Origin: Immersiella caudata
Taxonomy: Eukaryota; Ascomycota; Sordariomycetes; Sordariales; Lasiosphaeriaceae
DNA length: 64,000 nucleotides
Direction: 5' to 3'
NCBI GenBank assembly: GCA_030512335.1
Contig: JAULSU010000007.1
Span: 1,488,001 to 1,552,000, forward strand
The notes beneath the pieces were generated by a model. The model was not told the origin of the DNA. It did not search any database and saw only the letters and a program-made list of their open reading frames with translations. Made by a program: the position numbers and the translations under genes. Shown here piece after piece: positions 21,095 to 32,387 of the stretch (positions within the stretch are counted from its first letter, which is position 1; each line of letters opens with the position of its first letter).

Positions 21095-23014
21095 ATGTCT
21101 GCGGCGCAACTCCTCAACCCCAAGGCCGAGTCGAGGGTGCGTTGGCCGTTACTCCGTTCGTCACAAAATTGGAGCTAGCCGCTAACTATTTGCAGCGGAG
21201 GGGCGAAGCTCTCAAGGTCAACATCAGCGCCGGTGAGGGTCTCCAAGATGTCCTCAAGTCCAACCTCGGCCCCCTGGGCACCATTAAGATGTGTGTTTGG
21301 CTCGGTACAATGCTGCTGTGTTTGTCTCCTGGCTAACTTCTATGCAGGCTCGTCGACGGAGCCGGTCAGGTATGATGCAACCCCGCTCACAGGACCAGAC
21401 CGCCGCGCGAGCGTCCCAGATCACTGACGACTTCGGGCACAGATCAAGTTGACAAAGGACGGAAATGTCTTGTTGCGCGAAATGCAAATACAAAACCCGA
21501 CCGCCGTTATGATTGCGCGCGCCGCGACAGCCCAAGACGACATTTGCGGCGATGGCACAACATCAGTGGTCCTGCTCGTGGGCGAGCTGCTGAAGCAGGC
21601 GGACCGATATATCTCTGAGGGCCTCCACCCCCGAATTATCACAGATGGGTTCGAGATTGCAAAGAACGAGGCGCTTAAGGTGGTTCCTCTCGATCCCGCT
21701 CCGAGAGCGGCGCTAACAGACGGATAGTTCCTCGATCAGTTCAAGTTAAAGAAAGAAGTTGACCGCGAGCTCCTTCTCTCGGTAGCGCGGACATCCCTTG
21801 CTACCAAGCTCAGCGCCGGCCTTGCACAGAGTCTGACTGCCGATATTGTCGATGCCGTGCTCGCGATTTACCAAGCCCCTGCGAAGCCCGACCTGCATAT
21901 GATCGAAATTATGAAGATGCAACACCGCACCGCGTCCGACACCCAGCTGATCCGCGGTCTTGCTCTGGACCACGGCGCAAGACACCCTGACATGCCGAAG
22001 CGCGTCGAGAATGCCTTTGTCCTCACCCTCAACGTCAGCTTGGAGTATGAAAAGTCGGAGATCAACTCGGGTTTCTTCTACTCTAGCGCCGAGCAGCGTG
22101 ACAAGCTGGTTGAGAGCGAGCGTCGTTTCGTGGACCACAAGCTGAAGAAGATCGTAGAACTCAAGAAGCAAGTGTGCGGTAACGACGGAAAGAAGAACTT
22201 GGTCATTATCAACCAGAAGGGCATCGACCCCCTGTCTCTGGATGTCCTGGCAAAGAATGGCATTCTCGCTCTGCGAAGAGCCAAGAGGAGAAACATGGAG
22301 CGTCTCCAGCTTATTTGCGGAGGTATCGCGCAGAATAGCGTCGACGACCTCACGCCTGATGTTCTCGGCTGGGCTGGCCTGGTTTACGAGCAGCAGCTGG
22401 GCGAGGAAAAGTACACCTTCATCGAGGACGTGAAGGAGCCGAAGTCGGTGACCCTTTTGATCAAGGGCCCCAACCAGCACACGATCACGCAGGTTTCGGA
22501 TGCTGTTCGCGACGGTCTGCGCAGCGTTTATAACATGATTGTCGACAAGAGCGTGGTTCCCGGTGCAGGAGCATTCCAGGTGGCGTGTGCTGCTCACCTG
22601 AAGGGCGATGCCTTTGCCAAGTCCGTCAAGGGCAAGGCCAAGTGCGGCGTTGATGCGTTCGCGGATGCCCTCCTCATCATCCCCAAGACCCTCGCTGCCA
22701 ACGCTGGTCTTGATATCCAGGATGCTGGTAAGTTCAGCCCCTACCTGCCTTCTAATGAATGCTAACACAAAGCAGTTACCTCGCTCCAGGATGAACACAG
22801 GGAGGGCAACATTGTGGGCCTCGACCTGTCAACGGGCGAGCCCATGGACCCCACCCTGGAAGGTGTCTACGATTCTTTCAGAGTGCTGAGGAACTGCATT
22901 GCCTCCAGCACAGGCATCGCGTCCAATCTACTGTTGTGTGACGAGTTGCTGAAGGCAAGACAGATGGGCAGGCAAGGAGGCCCAGGGCCAGGAATGGACG
23001 GCCCTGAGGAGTAA
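21095..23014 (+). CDS. CCT6: T-complex protein 1 subunit zeta (CCT6)
   Basis: Subunit of the cytosolic eight-membered chaperonin TRiC/CCT, which folds actin, tubulin and other proteins using ATP. Six exons, 21095-21136, 21196-21290, 21348-21369, 21443-21679, 21728-22727 and 22776-23014, total 544 residues. All five introns are GT-AG with matching phases. Exon 3 is only 22 nt and supplies part of the ATP-site loop LVDGAGQ. Diagnostic stretches are MSAAQLLNPKAESR, NISAGEGLQDVLKSNLGP, KLTKDGNVLL, DDICGDGTTSVVLLVGELL and VVPGAGAFQVA. The length is typical for zeta subunits. Confidence 0.96.
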
Positions 23015-23275
23015 GGAGGAAAGAGAAAGGCATGATGTCTGCATTGTAAGATACCAACCTACATAGACAAAAAATGCACATCGACGGTAGACAGCCTGGT
23101 CACACAGTTCGAGCAGCGAGGGGTTCTCCAAGGAGTTCTTCTGCTCAACTGCCCCACTCTGCGATGGCGGGGCTTGCAGATTTTACCCCGCCAAAATTTC
23201 GAGGTCCTGCCGCCCAAAAAATCACCAGTTGCAGTTTGTTCTAGACGCAAGTTTTCCTTGACTTTTAACTTCAAG

Positions 23276-24632
23276 ATGGCTCCTTACGATAGTGACTCGT
23301 CTGAGGGCGAAGAGAATGACTTTACCGAAACCAATGTCCTCCTCGGGTATGCCTCTGCGGATGCAAATGGGGAGGAGATCAGTCGCCTTGGAGGTCGCCC
23401 GGTACGTTCAACGGATCGCATCATTGCCCAATATTTCTAACATTTGGATACAGGATTGGTTGAATCCAGAGGTGCCTCCCTCCTCAGCGCTGGCAAGATG
23501 TAAGGTTTGCAAAGACATGCTGGTCCTCCTTCTCCAACTGAACGCCGAGCTCCCCGACCGCTTCCCCGGACACGAGCGCAGGCTGTATATCTTCTCCTGC
23601 CGGCGCAAGAGCTGTCGCAGGAAAGAAGGAAGCACACGGGCGATAAGAGGAGTAAGAATCTCCCCGGATGCCCCAGCCGTAAGATCCAAAGAGGCCAAGG
23701 AGAACAAACCAGTCAAGGAAGCCCCTCCGATACCAAAAGCTTCCGCTCAGGGCATCGGCCAAGCGATCTTCGGTGTCAAACCGACCTCCACCACAACCCG
23801 CCCAAACCCCTTCGCTACCTCCTCGAGCCCAGCCGCAACCACCAACCCCTTTGTCCCAAAGGAAACCCAGCCCACCAACCCTTTCGCCTCCCCCGCTCAA
23901 CAAAAACAGTCACCCCCCGCGGAACCCCCGAAGGCCGCCTCCCCTGAGCCCGAACCCGACGCCGCAAAAGACCTCCCCAAAACCTTCGCCGAGACCCTCT
24001 CCCTCAACAACCCCCAAACCCACGGGCCCCCTCCGCCGCCTGAGCCCTGGCCGGAAGAGTCCGCACAGCCAGAACCCTACCCCATCCGTTGGCTCTCCGA
24101 CGCCGAGTACGAGACCCTCGAGCCCGTCACCATGCCCAAACTGCCCGCTCAGAATATGGAGATCGACTCCAGCGACGCGGGAGGTAGCTCCGGCAAGGAA
24201 GACAAGGAGGTGTTTGAGAGCAGCATGGACGCAACGTTCCAGAAGTTTGCGGACAGGGTGGGTGAGAATCCGGATCAGTGTATTCGGTATGAATTTAGCG
24301 GACAGCCGTTGTTGTATTCCAAGACGGATAAGGTTGGGGCGTTGTTGCACGTTGCTGGGGAGGATAATGTCAAGGTGACGACGAGTGGGAGCAAGGGGTT
24401 TCTGAGGTGTGGGAACTGTGGTGCGGGCAGGGTGTTTGAGGTGCAGTTAACCCCTCACGCCATCGAGGAGCTGGAGATTGACGAGGATGGGCTTGATGGG
24501 ATGGACTGGGGTACAGTGATCGTTGGAGTTTGTGAGAAGGACTGTCAGGAGAGAGGCGTAGCTGCTGGCGAGGCGGGATATGTGGAGGAGTGGGCGGGTG
24601 TGCAGTGGGAAGAGTTGACGGCCAAGCGGTAG
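23276..24632 (+). CDS. TSR4/PDCD2-like ribosome biogenesis protein
   Basis: PDCD2-family protein; yeast Tsr4 is a dedicated chaperone for ribosomal protein Rps2/uS5 needed for 20S pre-rRNA processing. Two exons, 23276-23401 and 23454-24632 (phase-0 intron of 52 bp), encode 434 residues. The N-terminus has TNVLLGYASADANGEEISRLGG-type family sequence and the zinc-binding segment CKVCKDMLVLLLQLNAELP plus FSCRRKSCRRKEGS. A long Pro/Thr/Asn-rich linker (residues ~120-260) precedes the C-terminal PDCD2_C domain with CIRYEFSGQPLLYS and LRCGNCGAGRVFEVQLTPH. It converges with eIF3k. Confidence 0.9.
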
Positions 24633-24895
24633 ACATTCAACCCCGTACATTTGATAGAAGATACCAAGTCATTCATCGTATCATTGGCGTCTATGTGAGC
24701 ACGAGGCTATGGTCTACAGCATAGATCCCCTGTTTCTCTAGAGACTCCCCTTGCACCTGTTTCGGGCCGTGACCAGGCCCAGCCGTAATAAACCCCGAAC
24801 GCCAGAGCTTTTGAGCCACCAGATGCAGGAAATAACCATCGATAGTGATGGCCAGCGTTCAACAGTAATCGAGTTTCTTTCTTTCTCCTTGACGT

Positions 24896-25815
24896 CTATG
24901 CCGTCTCCTCCCAACTCCTCTTAATGACGCGGGCGAACATATCGATATTGACGTCTTCCCTGATCTCCGTCTTCTTGGCCTCGTTCTCGGCATTCTTAGG
25001 GATCTGAACGAGACCGCCCTCGGCGACCTTCCACCCGCACTTCTCGACCACGTACTTTTGCACCTCTTCCGCATCATCCAAACCGAGCCAGTTCTCCAAC
25101 ACACTGATCTGAATCTCGCGGTATGACTGGCTGATCAGCTGGGCGATGCGCAAGCGGATCATGTCCTCGAACCCGGCGATGTCGGTGGTCAGGTCGGCGT
25201 AGATATCGTCGCTGTCGAGAGTTGCCCAGAAGCGCGCGTACTGCGCGCCCTCGAGCTGGAGGTTGAGGGTCCGCAGGTGGCCGACGGCCTCGGAGAGCTC
25301 GGACGACGAGGTAGGGTTGGTCTGCGCGGGCGAGAGGAGGTGCAGCGCGCAGTCGAACTGCGGAGAGGGGAACTGCGTCAGGGCCTTGACGAGAATGTTG
25401 GTGATCGCCTCATCCTTGATTCTATCGGGGTTGAGCTGGTAGCTTTGGGCCGGGAGACGCCATGGTCAGCATGGCTGGAGAGGGAGGGTTGGGCTGGAGA
25501 GGGGCATAGAGTGGGCAAAGAGGTTCTCGTGTCAGAGAGTTCGAAAGTTGACTTCATTACAAGCTTCAGGTAATAGGAAACGTTTACAATGGTTCATCAT
25601 TGAGAACAGCAGTCGGGTAGAGACAAGACAGCCCGGGACACTCACAGCTTCAGTAGTGCTCGGTTGGCGTTGCAGTCGCAGAACTTCTCCTCGCATTGCT
25701 GGGTGAGGTACGCCTCGAGGACGCCGGCGGCTTCGGGGTTGTATCGCTCCAGACCGTTAATGATGTTGCGGATCTCCTGCGGCCGCTCGACCGGGTCTTC
25801 GCCGTTCATGTTCAT
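24896..25815 (-). CDS. Eukaryotic translation initiation factor 3 subunit K
   Basis: Non-essential eIF3 subunit (p25/eIF3k) with a winged-helix CSN8/PSD8/EIF3K-type domain, part of the initiation complex on 40S ribosomes. Exons 25815-25646 and 25442-24896 are joined by a 203-bp intron (GTGAGT donor, phase 2), long for this window, giving 238 residues. The family core LERYNPEAAGVLEAYLTQQC, CDCNANRALLKL and the spliced YQLNPD are typical, as are ILVKALTQFP and ENWLGL. An ATG six bases further in (25809) is an alternative start. Divergent from DNA ligase with about 380 bp between starts. Confidence 0.92.
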
Positions 25816-26195
25816 GGTGGGCGGCGAGGTGTTGGGGTGGTGAATGAGGAAAATTGACGTCCTGCACGCTTGGCTCGAACCCTTCGACAAACCGAAATCC
25901 AGGATGGCGGGGCTGGTGGGATTTGCGCTGTGTTTTCGGAGCCACGGTTGTTGTGTGTGAGGCGCTAATGCCGGAAAGGGATTAGCGTGGAAGGGTGGGT
26001 GTGGCTGGTAGGTGTCATGTGCTTCCGTGGGAAGCTCGCGACCCAACACGGCCTGGCGTCATCACTTGTGCTGGATGGCGATGGCCCACTGTTTCGTTTT
26101 TTTGCAAACTACCTGCCGCGGAATGGAACATTTGCGTAATACTACTTGCCAGCAAGTAGCCACCCATTAATTGGCTATTGCTGTATCCCAACAAA
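25816..26195. promoter_or_regulatory. Divergent promoter, eIF3k / DNA ligase I
   Basis: 380 bp between divergent start codons. No MluI cell-cycle box (ACGCGT) was seen despite the replication gene downstream. Confidence 0.4.
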
Positions 26196-28868
26196 ATGGC
26201 CAGCCCTGCCAAGAAGCGAAAGCTCAACCCCGACCCCAAGAAAGCCGCAATTCCTAGCAAAGGCCTAGAGTACTTCTTCGCAAAGCAAAAGCAGAATGCG
26301 GCGCCCAAGGAGCCTGGATCATCCGGTTCTGTCGCAAGCAGCAACGACGCAAAGTCCTCTGAAAAAGACTCGGCTCGGCCCATTACCGAGTCATCCCACT
26401 CGACTATTGAAGCAACCCCTCTGACCGATGAAGAGCTTGCGCGGAAACTTCAGGCCGAATGGGATGCAGAAAGCGGGATCGTGTCAGGTCAAAATGGAGT
26501 GAAAGATTCCGGCGAGGCCAGTACGGGATCGAAGAAGCGCGAGATTCCCCCAAGCCCTGAACCTAAACCACCGTCAACATCGCTTCCATTGCTTCAGTCA
26601 GGCGGGGCCAAAAATACGCTCTCCCTATCATCCGTTGCAGCCACTGAGGACCAGGCATCATCATCTCTTCCATTAGACGAAAGCCCACTCACTTTTGACC
26701 CTTCCAATTACGTTCCCCAGCTTCGAGAATCGTGGTCAACTGATGGAGGCGACGCCTCTTATGCTCTCCTGACGCGCTGCTTCGTCCTGGTCAGCAGCAC
26801 CCAAAGCCGCATCAAGATTGTCGATACGCTCGTCAACTGCATCCGTGTCTTGATTGAGGCAGATCCAGCGAGCCTATTGCCAGCGGTGTGGCTGGCCACG
26901 AACGCGATCTCGCCTCCATATGTCTCCATGGAGCTTGGTCTCGGAGGCTCGGCTATTTCGAAGGCACTGAAGCAAGTGTGCGGTCTGGATAACCGATCGC
27001 TCAAAGCCATCTATGACAGGCTCGGTGACCCTGGCGATGTGGCATTTGAGGCCAAGAAGAAGCAAAGCTTCACGCTCCGAAAACCGAAGCCGCTCACCAT
27101 CAAAGGGGTATTTCAGTCGCTGGTCAAGATCGCCAAGACACAAGGCCAGGGGAGCGGCGATGTCAAGCAGCGCATCGTCGACAAGCTCCTGCAGGACGCA
27201 CGAGGTGGCGAGGAAAGCCGATACATCGTCAGGACACTCTGTCAGCACTTGCGCATTGGTGCCGTCAAGACAACCATGCTCATTGCCCTTTCCAGAGCTT
27301 TCTTGCTGTCAAAACCTGCGGGTACAGAGTTCCCAACTAGAGATCGAGGAGAGCTGGCAAAGTTGAAGAAAGAAGAACTGGCCGAGGTTTGGACAAAGGG
27401 AGAGGAAATCGTGAAGGCTTGTTTTGCAAGGCACCCCGACTACAACGACCTGGTTCCTGCGCTGCTGGAGATAGGCGTATGCGAGGAGCTGCTTGTCCGA
27501 TGCGGTCTGACTTTGCACATCCCACTCAGGCCTATGCTCGGAAGCATCACGAGAGACTTGTCCGAGATGCTCACCAAGCTGCAGGACCGGGACTTTGCCT
27601 GCGAATACAAGTACGACGGACAACGTGCACAGATACATTGCGATGCGGGGGGAAAAGTGTCGATCTTCTCACGGCACCTTGAACTTATGACCGACAAATA
27701 CCCGGACCTCGTCGCTCTGGTCCCTAAGATCAGGGGTGAGGGAGTGGACAGCTTCATCATGGAGGGCGAAGTAGTGGCGGTCGACCGGAGCACAGGCGAG
27801 CTGAAGAACTTCCAGACGCTGACCAATCGGGCACGGAAGGATGTGGCAATAGGGAGCATCACGATCGACGTTTGCATGTTCGCATTCGATCTCATGTACC
27901 TCAACGAGCATCCCCTTTTAGACCGGTCGTTCCGCGAGAGGCGAGACATGCTGAGGTCTCTTTTCATCGAGATTCCGCACCACTTCACGTGGGTGAAAAG
28001 CTTGGACGCAACATCCCAGGACTCAGAAACAGTCCTGGAGTTCTTCAAGTCAGCTACCGATGCGAAGTGTGAAGGTATCATGGTCAAGATCCTCGACAAT
28101 CTTCCTGAAATGGACTACCGCGATAGCAAAGCGGGGCTGGTCGATACACCAGAGGTTCCCTCTGAGAGGACCACTGCACCAGCCAAAAAGGCAAAGTCGA
28201 AAGGCAAGGCCAAAGTCGCAGCAGAGGGCGATGCCCTTCCTGAGAAGAAGTCCCGCCGAAAGGCGCTTCTTGCGACCTACGAGCCGGACAAGCGCCTTGA
28301 CTCCTGGCTCAAGGTCAAAAAGGATTACAACTCGAGCTTTGAAACACTAGACCTCATTCCGGTTGCCGGCTGGCACGGCCAGGGCCGCAAGGCGAAGTGG
28401 TGGTCCCCCATTCTGATGGCTGTTCGCAATGAGGAGACGGGCATGCTGGAGGCGGTGTGCAAGTGCATGTCTGGGTTTACAGACGCCTTTTACAAGGCTA
28501 ACAAAGAGTTTTACGATGACGGGAGCGAAAGCGGGGAACCCAAGAATATCCATGTCCAAAAGCCGAGCTTCATCGAATATGCCGGCCACCCTGACGTCTG
28601 GTTCGAGCCTCAAGAGGTGTGGGAAATGGCGTTCGCAGACATTACCATCAGCCCAACTTACACGGCGGCTATTGGGCTCGTCCAAGAGGACAAAGGGCTC
28701 AGCCTCCGGTTCCCACGTTTCATGAAAAAGAGGGAAGACAAAGGTATCGACGAAGCGAGCACGAACGAGTTTTTGGCAGGTCTTTGGGAGAAGCAGGAAG
28801 CAAAGGCGCCGTTGGCGAAGAACGGAGTTGAGGGCGACGCAGGCGCAGACGAGGAAGATGTCATTTAA
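26196..28868 (+). CDS. ATP-dependent DNA ligase I (Cdc9/Cdc17 type)
   Basis: Seals Okazaki fragments and repair nicks in the nucleus. Single exon of 890 residues; the start is the ATG at 26196, giving MASPAKKRKLNPDPKK, an NLS-like N-terminus. A PIP-box-like GLEYFFAKQ near residues 28-36 should bind PCNA. The disordered N-terminal region runs to about residue 160. The adenylation motif EYKYDGQRAQIH places the nucleophile at Lys472. MEGEVVAVD, FAFDLMYLN, EGIMVK and LDSWLKVKKDY are later ligase motifs. An inserted Lys-rich segment (TAPAKKAKSKGKAKVAAEG) sits between the catalytic domains. The 3' end is 42 bp from the convergent epimerase stop. Confidence 0.95.
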   Translation: MASPAKKRKLNPDPKKAAIPSKGLEYFFAKQKQNAAPKEPGSSGSVASSNDAKSSEKDSARPITESSHSTIEATPLTDEELARKLQAEWDAESGIVSGQNGVKDSGEASTGSKKREIPPSPEPKPPSTSLPLLQSGGAKNTLSLSSVAATEDQASSSLPLDESPLTFDPSNYVPQLRESWSTDGGDASYALLTRCFVLVSSTQSRIKIVDTLVNCIRVLIEADPASLLPAVWLATNAISPPYVSMELGLGGSAISKALKQVCGLDNRSLKAIYDRLGDPGDVAFEAKKKQSFTLRKPKPLTIKGVFQSLVKIAKTQGQGSGDVKQRIVDKLLQDARGGEESRYIVRTLCQHLRIGAVKTTMLIALSRAFLLSKPAGTEFPTRDRGELAKLKKEELAEVWTKGEEIVKACFARHPDYNDLVPALLEIGVCEELLVRCGLTLHIPLRPMLGSITRDLSEMLTKLQDRDFACEYKYDGQRAQIHCDAGGKVSIFSRHLELMTDKYPDLVALVPKIRGEGVDSFIMEGEVVAVDRSTGELKNFQTLTNRARKDVAIGSITIDVCMFAFDLMYLNEHPLLDRSFRERRDMLRSLFIEIPHHFTWVKSLDATSQDSETVLEFFKSATDAKCEGIMVKILDNLPEMDYRDSKAGLVDTPEVPSERTTAPAKKAKSKGKAKVAAEGDALPEKKSRRKALLATYEPDKRLDSWLKVKKDYNSSFETLDLIPVAGWHGQGRKAKWWSPILMAVRNEETGMLEAVCKCMSGFTDAFYKANKEFYDDGSESGEPKNIHVQKPSFIEYAGHPDVWFEPQEVWEMAFADITISPTYTAAIGLVQEDKGLSLRFPRFMKKREDKGIDEASTNEFLAGLWEKQEAKAPLAKNGVEGDAGADEEDVI

Positions 28869-28910
28869 TCGGTCAATTTGCTAACGACAAACGCCCACCC
28901 AGACCAGCGC

Positions 28911-29986
28911 TTACTCCTTCCAAGCCTTGTACACGATACGGCACCCGTACTTCTCGCCCTTCTTCAGCAGCGTCTGCCCCTTCCACTCGTCCACGTTCGG
29001 GGCGTTGACATATCGGCTGGGTTCGAGGCAGAAACCGCTGCGTGCGCGGCGCGCCGGAACTCCAGCGACCTCGGGCACGTCGATGTACTTGCCAGTGTAG
29101 AACTGGAACGCGGGCTCGGTGCTGTACACCTCAAGCTGGATCTTGGTCTCGGGGTGGTACGCGGTCAAGTTCTTCCTCAACGGAGACGAGCGAGTGTCGA
29201 TCGGGACGGAGCTGGCCGCCTCATCGATGACGAAGCAGTCGTCGATGTCGGGCTCGACGGCGCCGAGTGTGAACTTTTCGCTGGTCTTGACCTTGGCAAA
29301 GGTTCCAAGGCCGCCCGTGGGGATGCCACCGTCATCAACCGGGATGTAGGTGTCTGTCGCAAGCGTGATGTCTGTCCCTTCGATCGAAGGTCCGCCGGCC
29401 AGGTTGAAGTAGCTACCAAATCGTCAGATCAGTCCTCACAAGCATCGCACAGGAACACCGACGAGTGGTTGGTCATGTTGATGACAGTCTCCTCCGCGCC
29501 ATCGACAAGCTCGGCCTCGTACTCGATGCCCAGAACGAGCACATCCTTGCCATCCTGTGCCTGCTTGCCAACTGTGTACACAACGCTAGCCTCAACGGTT
29601 CCGGGGAATCCCTCGTCGCCATCGGGACTGGTCAGGGTGAACTTGACACTCTCGCCGCCATCAGTGAGCGGCCCCGCGTCGGGGATGTCCCGCACACCGA
29701 CGGGAGTAGGACCCTTCCAGACCTGCTTGCCCCATCCGACAACGCCGCCGTGGAGGTTGTTCGGTCCGTTATTGGTGGCCAGGGCGTAGCTCTTGCCATT
29801 GACGCTGTTGAGCTTCGCGCCGCCAATACGATTGGCGACGCGACCAATGGTCTCGCCGAAGAAGGGGTCGTTGTGCTTCTGATAGTGCGACTGCTCGGGG
29901 AAGCCCTGGACGATGTTGACGCCACCGACGCGCAGCTCCTGGATGATGGCGCCGAGGGGCAGGAAGGAAACGGGTGCTTCATCCAT
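28911..29986 (-). CDS. Aldose 1-epimerase (mutarotase)
   Basis: Interconverts alpha and beta anomers of aldoses, feeding galactose and glucose metabolism in the cytosol. Exons 29986-29463 and 29412-28911 are joined by a 50-bp phase-2 intron (GTCGGT donor), giving 341 residues. SFLPLGAIIQELRVGGVNIV, GETIGRVANRI and NNLHGGVVGWGKQVW (catalytic-site His) are present. The splice restores NHSYFNLAGGP, the second His segment. CLEPSRYVNAPN holds the catalytic-type Glu. The reading frame without splicing ends prematurely after NHSS, supporting the intron. Confidence 0.93.
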
Positions 29987-30849
29987 GTTGCGAAATTCTC
30001 AGTGGAGATTTAGATGGTATGATGTCAGCGGGCGTTGTGTGGGAGCTGAGCTAGAGCTAATAAGGTGGTGTGCAAGTTGGGATGGATCGTTCCTCCTCAG
30101 GGCGGTACCGATCGAGGTCGGGACCGGGTAATAAGGGCGAGCGATCGCTGCGTTATGATGCGTCTGGTCCCCGCCATTGAGGTGTAGCACATTCTACGCG
30201 AAACGGAACAGACCTGGCTGTCGCACATGACGACGCAATAGTTTCATTCAGCCTATTATGCGATGCCCCTCCTCTGCTTGGGCTTGGGCAGAGCGCGTGT
30301 GGAGTGAGATCCGCTCGCGGCGGGGTTGGCGGGGTAGCTTTCGGTGGTTGCGGCTTCGCTGCTTGGCTAAGCCCCAGAGCGACCGCGACCCGCACTCCAC
30401 GCTGCGCTCCCGGGCCTGTGGCCGCTAGAGGACAGCGCCCGGATTCATTGGCTGCTCCATCGTTCAGTTTTATCCCATTCCTTGGATTGAGGAGGCTGGC
30501 AGAGTTATTGCACTTCGGTGAGAAGTGGGGTGTCAGCATTGCATCAGAGCGGGATGTCCGGCGGCACGGATTCAGGATGTCGGCAGAGGGCAACACAATC
30601 ACTTCGACGTGGAATCCGAGGGCGATCCGGCCGTCGCGGGACCATTCCGAGTCGGAACTGCAGGTCGAGAATGGGCCCACCCGCGCCAATGGCGGCACTC
30701 ACGGATGCTCGTCCTGAAGTCATCACGAAAAGCATGTCTCACTCATAATCACCGATTCACAACCCAACACAATAAATTCTCAACGAGGCGTGCTTGCTAA
30801 GATCCCGAGATACAGCTCATCCATGCTACAAAGCCAATGCCGCATCCAA
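29987..30849. other. Intergenic, no gene seen
   Basis: The upstream region of the epimerase and the 3' flank of the next minus-strand gene. GC-rich between 30300 and 30720; overlapping frames there are compositional. Confidence 0.5.
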
Positions 30850-31231
30850 TCATTTATCAGCAACCAGAAAGTCCTTTCCGGTCGCCTTCTTGTACTGATC
30901 ACGAATGGTATCCGAGATCTTCTCATCCTTGGCTTGCTCAAGAGCGCTCTCATTTGTCTGCTGGCCCTGCTTGAAGACGTTCTCTTGGACCCAGTCAACG
31001 CCTGGGGGATATTAGTTAGCCTCTGTTTGGGTGGAGGGTAGGAAAGCGGTCGGGTATCGTACCCTTGTCGAGAGCATCCTCGTTCTTCTCGCTATGCGGG
31101 CCACCACCGGCCATGCCGTGCAGCTTGTCCATGAAGCCGCCCCCGGAGGAGGTGCCTTGGGGTTGGTTGACGCCCTGGGTGTGGACGGGCTTGTTCTTCT
31201 CAGAGTCGGTGAGCTTGTTGACGAAGTCCAT
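30850..31231 (-). CDS. Small hydrophilic protein, 106 residues
   Basis: No named family assigned, though proteins of this form (MDFVNKL start, GGGFMDKLHGMAGGGP, DALDKGVDWVQE, AKDEKISDTIRDQYKKATGKD) appear common in ascomycetes. Exons 31231-31063 and 31001-30850 are joined by a 61-bp phase-1 intron with GTACGA donor and CTAAT branch. Highly charged, Gly-rich in the middle, with a helical C-terminal half and no signal peptide or membrane segment. A stress-related cytosolic role is a guess from composition. Confidence 0.8.
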
Positions 31232-32387
31232 GATGTTGGTTTTGGAGTTTTGGAGTTCTGGTTTGGGAATGGGGGTCTAGAATTGAGTATGATCTTGAAT
31301 TGAGCGAGGTCTAGAAGTTGAAAGGAGGGCTGGTGAAAGATATAGGGGTCTTGCTTGTCAAAGGGGTGATGTAATGGGCACCTTTCCGGCTGGTTGCGGG
31401 TATGATGTCATTGGCCACCTAGGCCGGTTTCAAAGCGTGACGCCGGCTGTTGTGCGATGAACTGTGTGAACCGGGAACTTCCGCGAACCGGTGAAAGGGG
31501 GCAAAGGGAGACTTCAGATGATACCAAGTGTTGTGATAAAATGGAATTATCGTGATGCCTCTCAAACTGGACCGCACGAGAATGCCTATGATATCCAGCT
31601 CTATACGCAGTGGCTTCCTTGAAGGCCTCCTCAACCAGACCTGAGCCCCACCCCGTATCAATAGTGAGCGCAGAGTCCAAATGGCCCAAGTGAAGCCCAA
31701 GAAAGAAGAACCTTTTGCCAAGATGAGTTTGAAAAGAAAGGGTGGTTGCATATCGTTGATGTAAAGGGGCGAGCCGTATATGCCCCCCATATACTGCCAA
31801 CAGAGTCCCAGAACCGAGTCAAAAAAGCACCTTGACCGCCGGTTATCTTGATACAGAGGCTTAAACGCCCCACTTATGCAAAGTTCTTTTTCAGTTGGTG
31901 AAAATACTGCCTCTGAAGTTGAACGCAACTTCAACCCCAGCATCTCATGATCTCTCAGGCACGACCAAATCAACCATTTGAGGCCTCCCATATCCAATTG
32001 GGGATCGCTCATAAACCCAACCTCCCCCAAAGCACGGGCCGGTGGAAGAAAGCAAAGACGTTGCGCCCACGCGATCATGGGTGATGGCGTGCTTTTGAAT
32101 GAACCCCAACGGGACGACAGGACGAGCTTGGCGGAGGCTATGCAAGACTTCGAGTACCAGCCGAGTCCGGGCGATGCATCTCAACAAATCAGAAATTAGC
32201 GCCCGTTGACGGGAGCGGCCGCCGCATCTGCTGAGCACGCTCAAGCCCACGGGAGTTTGTTGACTACATGTATCGTCAACCTCGCGGTGGGTCTTGTGGG
32301 AGTTGTCTGTTCCTCCGGCACTTGAACCCTCCATCTTCAAACAGACACCGAAGACTTGAAGCCTACGTGCAGGCAAGATCACTCAGG
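31232..32387. other. Intergenic, one unsupported long frame
   Basis: A 219-codon minus-strand frame (31419-32078) is open but has no recognisable domain and odd Trp/Leu-rich composition. It is treated as non-coding. Confidence 0.4.

Noticed and set aside
21746..22798. 350-codon minus-strand frame antisense to CCT zeta
   Set aside because: A mirror of a highly biased coding exon; the sense strand encodes an unmistakable chaperonin.
31419..32078. 219-codon minus-strand open frame
   Set aside because: No domain, unusual Trp/Leu-rich composition, no matching splice extension and no plausible neighbour; most likely a chance open frame.
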